Source: JAZNQL01 sp045531205 (GTDB lineage: Bacteria > Bacillota > Clostridia > UMGS1883 > UMGS1540). From it: DNA of 64,000 nucleotides. The stretch spans positions 1 to 64,000 of the forward strand of contig JAZSDN010000018.1 in NCBI GenBank assembly GCA_045531205.1, in the 5' to 3' direction. The notes below the pieces were generated by a model. The model was not told the origin of the DNA and did not search any database. It was given only the letters and a program-made list of their open reading frames with translations. Position 1 is the stretch's first letter; each line of letters opens with the position of its first letter. A program made the translations under genes and the position numbers. Below are positions 6,729 to 14,916 of this stretch, piece by piece.

Positions 6729-8021
6729 GTGCAGTATTTTCACTCCGTAACACTCGATAAAAGCAAATGCCATGGTTGTACAAACTGCATATCTCATTGC
6801 CCTACAGAGGCTATAAGAGTTCAGGGCGGTAAAGCAAAGATAATAAAAGAACGTTGTATTGACTGTGGCGAATGTATAAAGGTTTGTCAGTCTCATGCAA
6901 AAATAGTTGCAGCTGACAGCTTTGATATGCTGAAAAACTTTAAGTACAATATAGCTATGCCTGCACCGTCTTTCTATGGACAGTTCAGGACAGAAAACAG
7001 TGTTAACAAAATACTTACTGCATTTATAAAGATAGGTTTTGACCATGTATTTGAAGTGGCGAGAGGTGCAGAGTATGTAAGTGCGGCAACACGCAAATTA
7101 CTCTCGGAAGGCAATTTAAAAAAGCCTGTTATAAGCTCGGCTTGTCCTGCAGTTTTAAGACTTATAAGAGAAAGATTTCCAAACCTTCTCGGAAACGTAT
7201 TAAACTTACTTTCTCCAATGGAAGTAGCTGCAATGCTTGCAAGGCAGGAAGCCAAAGAGAAAACAGGACTTTCGGATGACGAAATAGGGGTATTCTTTAT
7301 TTCGCCTTGCCCTGCTAAAGTAACAAGTGTAAAAGCCCCGCTCACACTTGAAAAATCAAATGTAAGCGGAGTAATAACAGCAAAAGACGCTTTTAAGCAA
7401 ATCCGCCCCATGATAGAAACTATAGAAAAAGAAATACCGCTTTCGGTTTCGGGAGCAGAAGGCATTATATGGGCAAGCAGCGGTGGAGAGTGCCTTGGCA
7501 CAGGCGTAGAAGATTATATAGCTGTTGACGGAATCCAGAATGTAATAAATATTTTGGAGGAAATAGAATACGGCAAGGTAAATTCTATTGACTTTATCGA
7601 GCTTTCAGCTTGTACAAGTGGTTGTGCAGGTGGTGCTATGAATTTTGTAAATCCGTTTTTGGCGGCACGAAGAATTTCACAGCAGGCAAAAAGTAACGGC
7701 GTAAAAGAAGTAAAAGATTTAGATATAGATAAGGTTTTATGGAAAAAGCAAGTAGAAAGTATGCCTATATCAAAACTTGATGACGATTTTGAAAAGGCAA
7801 TACGTAAAATGGAAATCATGGACGAAGTTTACGAAAGGCTTCCAAAACTTGATTGCGGTTCGTGCGGAGCACCAACATGTAAAGCACTGGCAGAAGATAT
7901 AGCCCGCGGCTTTGCAAACGAAAATGATTGTGTGTTCATAATGAGAGAACGTGTAAGCGAGCTTGCAAAAGAGCTTTTCGAGCTTAATCAGAACTATGAT
8001 TTAAAAAACAACGATATTTAA
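6729..8021 (+). CDS. Monomeric group C/D-like [FeFe] hydrogenase (putative H2/redox sensor)
   Basis: A 430-residue protein with two N-terminal [4Fe-4S] motifs (Cys14, 17, 20, 24 and Cys43, 46, 49, 53) and an H-cluster domain. Cluster ligands are Cys139 (S-S-A-C-P-A), Cys194 (S-P-C-P-A-K), Cys295 and Cys299 (S-A-C-T-S-G-C). A C-terminal [4Fe-4S] domain has Cys376, 379, 384 and 401. The residue before Cys139, which is the proton-relay Cys in catalytic group A enzymes, is Ala. That pattern is known for the slow, probably sensory group C/D hydrogenases such as HydS, but no PAS domain is present here. GTG start with GAGGTGA upstream. Its neighbours are signalling proteins, supporting a sensor role. 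Confidence 0.8.
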   Translation: MQYFHSVTLDKSKCHGCTNCISHCPTEAIRVQGGKAKIIKERCIDCGECIKVCQSHAKIVAADSFDMLKNFKYNIAMPAPSFYGQFRTENSVNKILTAFIKIGFDHVFEVARGAEYVSAATRKLLSEGNLKKPVISSACPAVLRLIRERFPNLLGNVLNLLSPMEVAAMLARQEAKEKTGLSDDEIGVFFISPCPAKVTSVKAPLTLEKSNVSGVITAKDAFKQIRPMIETIEKEIPLSVSGAEGIIWASSGGECLGTGVEDYIAVDGIQNVINILEEIEYGKVNSIDFIELSACTSGCAGGAMNFVNPFLAARRISQQAKSNGVKEVKDLDIDKVLWKKQVESMPISKLDDDFEKAIRKMEIMDEVYERLPKLDCGSCGAPTCKALAEDIARGFANENDCVFIMRERVSELAKELFELNQNYDLKNNDI

Positions 8022-8030
8022 GGTGTAGCT

Positions 8031-8360
8031 ATGAAAATATCAGATCTTACAGAAAAATTAAATTTTAAACTTATAACAAAAGCTGATTATGACGACAGAG
8101 ATATTACCGGCTGTTATATAGGCGACTTATTAAGCTGGGTAATGGGCAAGGCAAACTCGGGAGATGCGTGGATTACAATAATGAACAATATAAATATTGT
8201 AGCCGTTGCAACCTTAACAGATGCAGCATGCATAATTTTGTGCGAAGGGGTAAGCCTTGACAGCGAAGTAATTGAAAAAGCTGATGTACAGGGTGTAGTA
8301 ATTGTTCAATGCAGCGATACTGCATACGAAGCAGCTTGTAAAATAAGTAAGGGAATTTAA
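8031..8360 (+). CDS. DRTGG-domain protein (second copy)
   Basis: A 109-residue alpha/beta protein of the short DRTGG type, with the pattern D-I-T-G-C-Y-I-G-D-L-L-S-W-V-M followed by strands I-V-A-V-A-T and V-V-I-V-Q-C. It lies nine bases after the monomeric hydrogenase gene and one base before the PHP gene, so it is in the operon. It is not a close duplicate of the protein at 5955-6314. Ligand unknown. Confidence 0.7.
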   Translation: MKISDLTEKLNFKLITKADYDDRDITGCYIGDLLSWVMGKANSGDAWITIMNNINIVAVATLTDAACIILCEGVSLDSEVIEKADVQGVVIVQCSDTAYEAACKISKGI

Positions 8361-8361
8361 A

Positions 8362-9060
8362 ATGTTTTATTATGACTTTCATATTCACTCGGCGCTTTCG
8401 CCCTGCGGTGATAATGATATGACGCCTAATAACATAGTAAATATGGCAGCTCTTTCTGGTCTTGATGCAATAGCAATTTCAGACCATAATACAATAGGCA
8501 ATGTATTATCTGCAATGCTTGTGGGGGAGGAATGTGGCGTAAAAGTTATCCCCGGTATGGAGGTTGAAACAGCGGAAGAAGTTCATATTCTTACACTTTA
8601 TCCCGATATTAAGGCTGCAGAATATGTAGCAGAAAAAGTGTATAATGCACTTCCCGATATAAAAAACAGAGAAGATATTTTTGGGCAACAGCTTTTTATG
8701 AATGAAAAAGACGAGATTACAGGTTACGAAGAAAAAATGCTTATTTCGCCTACATCAATTCAGATTGAAGACCTTTTCAGTATGGTAAAGGAGGCGGGCG
8801 GACTTTTTATCCCTGCCCATGTAGACAGACATTCTTACAGCATTTTAACAAATCTCGGTTTTATACCGCAGGAACTTAATATAAAGAATATAGAAATTTC
8901 TAAATATGTTGAAGACCTGCAAGCATATCTTGATTCAAGACCAGAGCTTAAAAAATATAACATTTTCCGTGATTCAGATGCTCATTATCTTGCTGATATA
9001 TCACAAAAAACGGCGTATATAGATAAAAAGAGCGTGACAGACATTTTCAAAGAGATGTGA
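8362..9060 (+). CDS. PHP-domain phosphoesterase
   Basis: A 232-residue PHP-family (COG0613-like) metallo-phosphoesterase. Metal ligands are visible in order: D-F-H-I-H-S at residues 5-10, S-D-H-N-T, an E in P-G-M-E-V, P-A-H-V-D-R-H and a final D-S-D-A-H. The family hydrolyses phosphoester bonds of nucleotides or protein-bound phosphate (for example YciV-type enzymes). Its place between a DRTGG gene and a GHKL ATPase suggests it acts on a phosphorylated intermediate of the signalling module, but the substrate cannot be read from the sequence. Confidence 0.8.
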   Translation: MFYYDFHIHSALSPCGDNDMTPNNIVNMAALSGLDAIAISDHNTIGNVLSAMLVGEECGVKVIPGMEVETAEEVHILTLYPDIKAAEYVAEKVYNALPDIKNREDIFGQQLFMNEKDEITGYEEKMLISPTSIQIEDLFSMVKEAGGLFIPAHVDRHSYSILTNLGFIPQELNIKNIEISKYVEDLQAYLDSRPELKKYNIFRDSDAHYLADISQKTAYIDKKSVTDIFKEM

Positions 9061-9069
9061 GGAATTTTA

Positions 9070-9612
9070 ATGAAAGAATTATCACTTCACATATTGGATA
9101 TCGCAAAAAATTCCGTAAAAGCAGAGGCTGACCGCATAGAGATTATTATTGACGAAAGTGAAGAAAAAAACTTTCTTTCAATACAAATCAATGACAACGG
9201 CTGCGGAATGAGTCCTGAGTTTTTAAAAACAGTTAAAGACCCATTTTCAACAACCCGTACTACAAGAAAGGTTGGTATGGGGATATCCCTTTTTGAAGCT
9301 GCTGCCAAGCAGTGTGGGGGAAAGCTTGATATTACATCACAGCTTGGAGTTGGGACAAGGCTTTGTGCAAGCTTTGAATTAAATCATATCGACCGTGCAC
9401 CGCTTGGTGATATGGCAAGCACAATGCAAACCCTTATATCAGGTTCTCCCAAAATAGATTTTTTATACACGCATACAAAAAACGGAAAAACATTTACAAT
9501 GGACACTGCGGAATTAAAGCAGGTTTTAGGGGATGTTCCTCTTGATACCCCCGAGGTTCTTATGTGGATAGAAGGCTATATAAACGAAGGTCTTGGAGAA
9601 ATAAATCAGTAA
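9070..9612 (+). CDS. GHKL ATPase / histidine-kinase-like ATP-binding protein
   Basis: A 180-residue protein with an N-terminal HATPase domain: N box with I-A-K-N-S-V-K-A, G1 box D-N-G-C-G-M, and G2 region K-V-G-M-G-I. A segment of about 60 residues follows that I do not recognise. No phospho-acceptor His domain or membrane segment is present, so it is not a complete sensor kinase. It is the last of the signalling genes before the electron-transfer subunits; a 49-base gap follows. Confidence 0.75.
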   Translation: MKELSLHILDIAKNSVKAEADRIEIIIDESEEKNFLSIQINDNGCGMSPEFLKTVKDPFSTTRTTRKVGMGISLFEAAAKQCGGKLDITSQLGVGTRLCASFELNHIDRAPLGDMASTMQTLISGSPKIDFLYTHTKNGKTFTMDTAELKQVLGDVPLDTPEVLMWIEGYINEGLGEINQ

Positions 9613-9661
9613 TAAAAAAGGTTATAAAATATAAAACTTAAAAAATTTAAGGAGGTCTACT

Positions 9662-10033
9662 ATGAAAACCTTGGCAGAATTGCAAGCAATTCGAGACAGA
9701 GCTTTAAATCAGGTAAACTTAAGAAAAGATCGTGAAGACGGCATAAGAGTTGTTGTTGGTATGGCAACATGCGGTATAGCAGCAGGTGCACGTCCCGTAC
9801 TCAATGCTTTTCTTGGGGAAGTTGAAAAACGTAATATGGCAAACGTAACAGTAACACAGACAGGCTGTATCGGTATGTGCCGCTACGAACCCATTGTTGA
9901 AGTTTACGTACCGGGAGCAGAAAAGGTAACTTATATTCACATGACAGAAGAAAAGGTTGCCAGAGTTGTTGCTGAACATCTTATCAACAACAAGCCCGTT
10001 GCTGAATATACAGTTGGCGCAGAAACAAAATAA
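9662..10033 (+). CDS. hndB: HndB-like [2Fe-2S] ferredoxin subunit
   Basis: A 123-residue thioredoxin-like ferredoxin subunit as found in NADH/NADP-linked hydrogenases (HndB type). Only three cysteines are present: Cys37 in A-T-C-G-I-A-A-G, and Cys69 and Cys73 in T-G-C-I-G-M-C. A fourth ligand of the usual [2Fe-2S] set is not obvious, as I recall for HndB proteins generally. AAGGAGG lies eight bases upstream of the ATG. From here to 13594 codon choice shifts to the preferences of highly expressed genes (GGT, ATC, TTC, CCC). Confidence 0.85.
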   Translation: MKTLAELQAIRDRALNQVNLRKDREDGIRVVVGMATCGIAAGARPVLNAFLGEVEKRNMANVTVTQTGCIGMCRYEPIVEVYVPGAEKVTYIHMTEEKVARVVAEHLINNKPVAEYTVGAETK

Positions 10034-10051
10034 TTAGGAGGGCGAGATAAA

Positions 10052-11845
10052 ATGAATATATACAGATCACATGTACTTATTTGCGGCGGTACAGGATGTA
10101 CTTCCTCCGGTTCAAAAACACTTCAGGAAGAATTTAAAAATCAGCTCGCAGCAAATGGTCTTGAAAACGAAGTAAAAATTGTTGAAACAGGTTGTTTCGG
10201 TCTTTGTGCTTTAGGTCCTATCGCGGTTGTTTATCCCGAAGGCGCTTTCTACAGCAGAGTAAAGGTTGAAGATGTTGCAGAAATCGTTTCTGAACACCTT
10301 TTAAAAGGCCGTATAGTAAAGAGACTTCTTTACAGCGAAACAGTTGAAGGCGACAACATTAAATCATTGAATGAAACAACATTCTATGCAAAACAGCACC
10401 GTGTAGCTCTTCGTAACTGCGGTGTTATAAACCCCGAAAACATTGATGAATACATTGCTCTTGACGGTTATAAGGCATTAGGTAAGGTTCTTACCGAAAT
10501 GACACCCGAACAGGTTATTCAGGTAATCAAGGATTCAGGTCTTCGCGGACGTGGAGGCGGCGGCTTCCCCACAGGTATGAAGTGGGATTTCGCGTACAAG
10601 GTACAGGGCGACCAGAAATATGTTTGCTGTAACGCCGACGAAGGTGACCCCGGTGCATTCATGGACCGTTCAGTTTTGGAAGGTGACCCCCATGCAGTAA
10701 TCGAAGCTATGGCAATAGCTGCTTATGCAATAGGTGCAAATCAGGGTTATATTTATATCAGAGCTGAATATCCTATTGCTGTTGACAGATTAAGAATAGC
10801 TATCGAACAGGCTAGAGAATACGGATTACTTGGCAAAGGCGTTTTAGGAACTGATTTCGAATTTGACCTTGACATTCGTCTTGGTGCAGGTGCATTCGTT
10901 TGTGGTGAAGAAACAGCACTCTTAACTTCTATCGAAGGTAAGCGTGGTGAACCCAGACCCCGTCCTCCGTTCCCTGCAGTTAAGGGTCTTTGGGGCAAAC
11001 CCACACTTTTAAATAACGTTGAAACCTATGCAAATATCCCCCAGATTATCTTAAACGGTGCAGAATGGTTTACTACTATGGGTACAGAAAAATCCAAGGG
11101 CACAAAGGTATTTGCACTTGGCGGTAAAATCAACAACACAGGTCTTGTTGAAGTTCCCATGGGTACAACCTTGCGTGAAATCATCGAAGAAATCGGTGGT
11201 GGTATACCTAATGGCAAAAAGTTCAAAGCAGCACAGACCGGCGGTCCTTCCGGCGGATGTATCCCTGCTCATCTTATTGATACACCTATTGACTATGATT
11301 CACTTATGGCAATAGGCTCAATGATGGGCTCTGGCGGTCTTATAGTTATGGACGAAGACAACTGTATGGTTGATATTGCAAAATTCTTCCTCGAATTCAC
11401 AGTTGACGAATCCTGCGGTAAGTGTGCACCTTGCCGTATCGGTACAAAGAGACTTTTGGAACTCTTAACCAAAATCACAGACGGTAAAGGAACAATGGAA
11501 GATATCGACAAGCTTGAAGAACTTTGTCACGTAATCAAAGGCTCTTCACTTTGCGGTCTCGGACAGACAGCTCCTAACCCCGTTTTATCAACACTTAAGT
11601 ACTTCAGGGATGAATACATTGCCCATGTACGTGATAAGAAATGTCCCGCTGGCGTATGTAAGAACCTTGTAAGATACGAAATCGTTGCTGACAAATGTAA
11701 GGGCTGTAGTGCTTGTGCAAGAAAGTGTCCTGTAGGGGCAATTTCAGGAGAAATCAAGTCACCCTTCGTTATTGATCCCGATAAATGTATCAAGTGCGGT
11801 GTATGTGTAGAAACATGTAAATTTGATGCAATTATAAAGAAGTAA
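10052..11845 (+). CDS. hndC: NuoF-like NADH- and FMN-binding hydrogenase subunit
   Basis: A 597-residue flavin subunit. Order of domains: an N-terminal thioredoxin-like [2Fe-2S] domain (Cys11 and Cys16, then C-F-G-L-C); the NuoF core with the NADH glycine loop G-R-G-G-G-G-F-P-T-G and an FMN site containing G-E-E-T-A-L; the S-C-G-K-C-A-P-C-R [4Fe-4S] motif; and a C-terminal two-[4Fe-4S] ferredoxin domain (C-K-G-C-S-A-C then C-I-K-C-G-V-C). This architecture is that of HydB/HndC, the NAD(H)-reacting and bifurcating flavin subunit. AGGAGGGCGA precedes the ATG. Confidence 0.95.
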   Translation: MNIYRSHVLICGGTGCTSSGSKTLQEEFKNQLAANGLENEVKIVETGCFGLCALGPIAVVYPEGAFYSRVKVEDVAEIVSEHLLKGRIVKRLLYSETVEGDNIKSLNETTFYAKQHRVALRNCGVINPENIDEYIALDGYKALGKVLTEMTPEQVIQVIKDSGLRGRGGGGFPTGMKWDFAYKVQGDQKYVCCNADEGDPGAFMDRSVLEGDPHAVIEAMAIAAYAIGANQGYIYIRAEYPIAVDRLRIAIEQAREYGLLGKGVLGTDFEFDLDIRLGAGAFVCGEETALLTSIEGKRGEPRPRPPFPAVKGLWGKPTLLNNVETYANIPQIILNGAEWFTTMGTEKSKGTKVFALGGKINNTGLVEVPMGTTLREIIEEIGGGIPNGKKFKAAQTGGPSGGCIPAHLIDTPIDYDSLMAIGSMMGSGGLIVMDEDNCMVDIAKFFLEFTVDESCGKCAPCRIGTKRLLELLTKITDGKGTMEDIDKLEELCHVIKGSSLCGLGQTAPNPVLSTLKYFRDEYIAHVRDKKCPAGVCKNLVRYEIVADKCKGCSACARKCPVGAISGEIKSPFVIDPDKCIKCGVCVETCKFDAIIKK

Positions 11846-11857
11846 TCAAGGAAAGGA

Positions 11858-13594
11858 ATGAATAAGATGGTAAACTTAAAAATAAACGGTCAGGATGTTT
11901 GCGTACCTGAAGGATATACTATCCTTGATGCAGCTCGCGAGGTTGGTATCGACATTCCTACCTTATGTTATTTAAAGGATATGAACGAAATCGGTTCCTG
12001 CAGAATGTGCGTAGTTGAAATTAAAGGAGCAAGAGCTCTTCAGGCAGCATGCGTATATCCTGTTTCAGAAGGAATGGAAGTTTTCACAAACACAGATAAA
12101 GTAAGAACAGCAAGAAGAAACACTCTTGAACTTATTCTTTCAAACCATAAAAAAGAATGTCTTACTTGTGTTAGAAGCAAAAACTGTGAACTTCAGGATT
12201 TAGCAGATGATCTCGGTTTAGACTTTATCCGTTACGAAGGCGAAAATATTCCTCACGCTATTGACAATCTTTCAACATCACTTGTACGTGATAACGATAA
12301 GTGCGTACTTTGCAGAAGATGTATCGCAGCATGTGATAATCAGGAAATTTCGGTTATCTCATGCGTAAACAGAGGCTTCAAAACAGAAGTTGGCGCTGCA
12401 TTCGGCAAAACAATGGACGAAGTTGGATGTATTTACTGCGGTCAGTGTATCACAGCTTGTCCCGTTGGTGCTCTTTATGAAAAAACAGCTATTCCTCAGG
12501 TTACAGCTGCTATCAATAATCCCGAAAAGCACGTTGTTGTTCAGACAGCTCCCGCTGTAAGAGCAGCACTTGGCGAAGAATTCGGTCTTCCCATCGGTAC
12601 ACCTGTTACAGGTAAAATGGTAGCAGCACTTCGTCGTCTTGGTTTTGACAAGGTATTTGACACAGATACAGCTGCAGACCTCACAATTATGGAAGAGGGA
12701 ACAGAATTTATCGAAAGATTCACAAAGCAGGAAAACCTTCCTCTTATTACCTCATGTAGCCCCGGTTGGGTTAAATTCTGTGAACATTACTATCCTGAAT
12801 TTATGGATAACCTTTCAACAGCAAAATCACCTATGGAAATGTTTGCTGCAGTTATTAAGTCATACTATGCCGAAAAATCAGGCATCGACAAAAAGGATAT
12901 CTATTCAGTAGCTATTATGCCCTGTACTTCAAAGAAATTTGAAGCTGCAAGACCTGAACATTCCTCAAGCGGTGCACAGGATGTTGACGCATCACTCACA
13001 ACAAGAGAACTTGCAAGAATGATTAAGCAGGCTGGCATTAACTTTGCTGAACTTCCTGACGAAGAATTTGACGAACCCTTCGGTATGGCTACAGGCGCAG
13101 GCGTTATCTTCGGTACAACAGGCGGTGTTATGGAAGCTGCTTTACGTACAGTATACGAAATTTTGGAAGGTAAGCCTTTAGAAAACCTTAACATCACAGC
13201 TGTAAGAGGACTTGAAGGTGTTAAGGAAGCTACAATTAAGGTAGCAGGCAAGGATGTAAAGGTTGCAGTTGTTCACGGAACAAAGAATGCAAGAACAATC
13301 CTTGAAAAAGTAAAGAATGGCGAACATTACGACTTTATCGAAGTAATGGCTTGCCCCGGCGGATGTATTTGCGGTGGTGGACAGCCCATAGTTAATGCAA
13401 AGACACAGGCTATCACAGACGTTAAAGCACTCCGTGCAAAGGCTCTTTACTCCGAAGATGAAGCATCAGCAATCAGAAAATCACATGAAAATCCCTACAT
13501 CCAGAAGCTCTATGCTGAATACTTCGAAAAACCCTGTTCACATAAAGCACACGAATTGCTTCATACTCACTATACAAAGAGATATAATCATTAA
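11858..13594 (+). CDS. hndD: Catalytic subunit of trimeric/tetrameric [FeFe] hydrogenase
   Basis: A 578-residue group A hydrogenase. The N terminus has a plant-type [2Fe-2S] domain (C-Y-L then C-R-M-C), a His/Cys-ligated [4Fe-4S] site (H-K-K-E-C-L-T-C) and two [4Fe-4S] motifs (C-V-L-C-R-R-C, C-I-Y-C-G-Q-C). H-cluster motifs are T-S-C-S-P-G-W (Cys300), M-P-C-T-S-K-K (Cys356) and M-A-C-P-G-G-C-I-C-G-G-G-Q-P (Cys499, Cys503). The small-subunit domain is fused at the C terminus (S-H-E-N-P onward). It produces or consumes H2 using electrons from HndC. The first motif has Ser where CpI has its second Cys. Maturases HydE, HydF and HydG are not in the window. Confidence 0.95.
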   Translation: MNKMVNLKINGQDVCVPEGYTILDAAREVGIDIPTLCYLKDMNEIGSCRMCVVEIKGARALQAACVYPVSEGMEVFTNTDKVRTARRNTLELILSNHKKECLTCVRSKNCELQDLADDLGLDFIRYEGENIPHAIDNLSTSLVRDNDKCVLCRRCIAACDNQEISVISCVNRGFKTEVGAAFGKTMDEVGCIYCGQCITACPVGALYEKTAIPQVTAAINNPEKHVVVQTAPAVRAALGEEFGLPIGTPVTGKMVAALRRLGFDKVFDTDTAADLTIMEEGTEFIERFTKQENLPLITSCSPGWVKFCEHYYPEFMDNLSTAKSPMEMFAAVIKSYYAEKSGIDKKDIYSVAIMPCTSKKFEAARPEHSSSGAQDVDASLTTRELARMIKQAGINFAELPDEEFDEPFGMATGAGVIFGTTGGVMEAALRTVYEILEGKPLENLNITAVRGLEGVKEATIKVAGKDVKVAVVHGTKNARTILEKVKNGEHYDFIEVMACPGGCICGGGQPIVNAKTQAITDVKALRAKALYSEDEASAIRKSHENPYIQKLYAEYFEKPCSHKAHELLHTHYTKRYNH

Positions 13595-13595
13595 T

Positions 13596-13634
13596 AAAAA
13601 CGAAGCCGAACCTTGGGTTCGGCTTCGTTTTTTT
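13596..13634 (+). terminator. Strong intrinsic terminator of the hydrogenase operon
   Basis: A 17-pair stem, AAAAACGAAGCCGAACC with GGTTCGGCTTCGTTTTT, and a three-base loop, starting two bases after the hndD stop and ending in a T-run. Confidence 0.95.
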
Positions 13635-13668
13635 ATATAACTACCCCTAAAAATAGAGTTGATAACAC

Positions 13669-13697
13669 TTGCAAATTTTTTGAAATGCATTTACAAT
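13669..13697 (+). promoter_or_regulatory. Promoter of the acyltransferase-like gene
   Basis: TTGCAA (13669-13674), a 17-base spacer and TACAAT (13692-13697). The start codon at 13731 follows with GAGGGGA before it. Confidence 0.6.
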
Positions 13698-13730
13698 TAT
13701 TTATAAGAAAAATATGAGCGAGGGGATTTT

Positions 13731-14864
13731 ATGTACTACGAAAAATATAGGAAAGAAGCAGAAAAAGAATGGAAAGAGGGTAAACGTTTTTCAAAAGCTG
13801 AAATAATGGAGCGTGCATATAAAGCCGAGCTTGATAAAAAAATGATATCAGACCTTAATTCTTTTATGGATTTTGCAGGAGAAAATGAAGAGGTAGAAAA
13901 ATACTTGTACCTGCGTTATTATACAGTATATCAAAGTGGAGAAAGTTTTAAAAATTATGCTTATAACGAATTACCTCAAAACTCTCTTGCAGAAGAAAAA
14001 TTCCCAGGGTTTTGTGAGGTTGTAATAGGTCTTGCTGCAAAAGAAAACTTTTTAAATTATATTAAAGAAAATAATATTGAAGAATTTATAGACGAAAAAA
14101 GTTACTATAACAAAATTCGTACCTTTATGCACGAAAATAAAATTGCACATAACACATACGGACTTGTGGAGTACGGAAATTTTGTTCATTCTTATGCTAT
14201 AGGCGATATCTTGCGTATAGGTCGTCTTATTTTTGAAAAAAAGCCTTACGAACCCTATATGGAAGTATATAAAAAGGGCGACAGCTATATAAAAATAGCT
14301 TTGCCAATATATTCTTATACCGATGAAGGATATATAGCAGAAGGAGTGCAGGCAGGTCAAAAACCTATATATAAAATAGAAAATAATATTTTGTACGGAC
14401 AAACCTATTTTGATAATGGCAGACTTTGTCCCGACACAGTAAAAATTCCGCTTTCGGAATACACTTGTCTGTTTAAAGCAGGCGACCCTGTGCTTTATGT
14501 GCATATCCCAGGCGAAGGAAGGCTTATAAAAGAGGATATCGACAAAGCTTTTGAAATGATGAAAGAGGTTGTAAAAAGAGAAAAAGATTATTTGCCAAAA
14601 GCCTTGGTATCAACCTCGTGGCTTATAGACCCCGCCTTGCAGGAGATTATGTCCGAAACATCAAATATTATTGCCTTTCAAAAACGATTCAGACCAATAT
14701 CCATAACCGTAAACAGCTATTCGCTTTATAAGCATATATTCGAAAAACCTGTTTGCCCTGTAGAAATGCTGGTGCCTCAAAACTCTTTTCAGGAAAAAAT
14801 ATTAAACAGAATAAAGTCTGGAATTCCCTTGCGTAACGGACACGGCTTTTTAGATGTATTATAA
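13731..14864 (+). CDS. Acyltransferase-domain protein (NAT_N/GNAT_C-like)
   Basis: A 377-residue cytoplasmic protein. The N-terminal part is helical and acidic; the C-terminal half contains V-L-Y-V-H-I-P-G-E-G-R-L and then W-L-I-D-P-A-L, which I associate with the NAT_N plus GNAT-like C-terminal acyltransferase architecture of clostridial proteins. I give this family call moderate confidence, and the acyl donor and acceptor are unknown. It sits between the hydrogenase terminator and the sporulation gene yunB, with its own promoter. A hairpin nine bases after its stop codon probably ends its transcript and includes the ribosome binding site of yunB. Confidence 0.55.
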   Translation: MYYEKYRKEAEKEWKEGKRFSKAEIMERAYKAELDKKMISDLNSFMDFAGENEEVEKYLYLRYYTVYQSGESFKNYAYNELPQNSLAEEKFPGFCEVVIGLAAKENFLNYIKENNIEEFIDEKSYYNKIRTFMHENKIAHNTYGLVEYGNFVHSYAIGDILRIGRLIFEKKPYEPYMEVYKKGDSYIKIALPIYSYTDEGYIAEGVQAGQKPIYKIENNILYGQTYFDNGRLCPDTVKIPLSEYTCLFKAGDPVLYVHIPGEGRLIKEDIDKAFEMMKEVVKREKDYLPKALVSTSWLIDPALQEIMSETSNIIAFQKRFRPISITVNSYSLYKHIFEKPVCPVEMLVPQNSFQEKILNRIKSGIPLRNGHGFLDVL

Positions 14865-14872
14865 AAATATTT

Positions 14873-14912
14873 ATCCCTCCCGATACTTTTGCATATATTA
14901 AAGGGGAGGGAT
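14873..14912 (+). promoter_or_regulatory. Terminator-like hairpin sequestering the yunB ribosome binding site
   Basis: ATCCCTCCC (14873-14881) pairs over nine bases with GGGAGGGAT (14904-14912). The descending arm is the yunB ribosome binding site, followed by T-T-T-T and then the GTG start at 14917. The 22-base loop contains CATATATTA, which resembles a mother-cell sigma -10 element (CATAnnnTA), but no matching -35 box was found. Confidence 0.6.
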
Positions 14913-14916
14913 TTTT

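Noticed and set aside
14865..14900. Complete sigmaE or sigmaK promoter for yunB
   Set aside because: A good -10 (CATATATTA) exists, but the best -35 for sigmaE is 20 bases away rather than about 14, and no sigmaK -35 (AC) is at the right distance. Kept only as a -10-like element.
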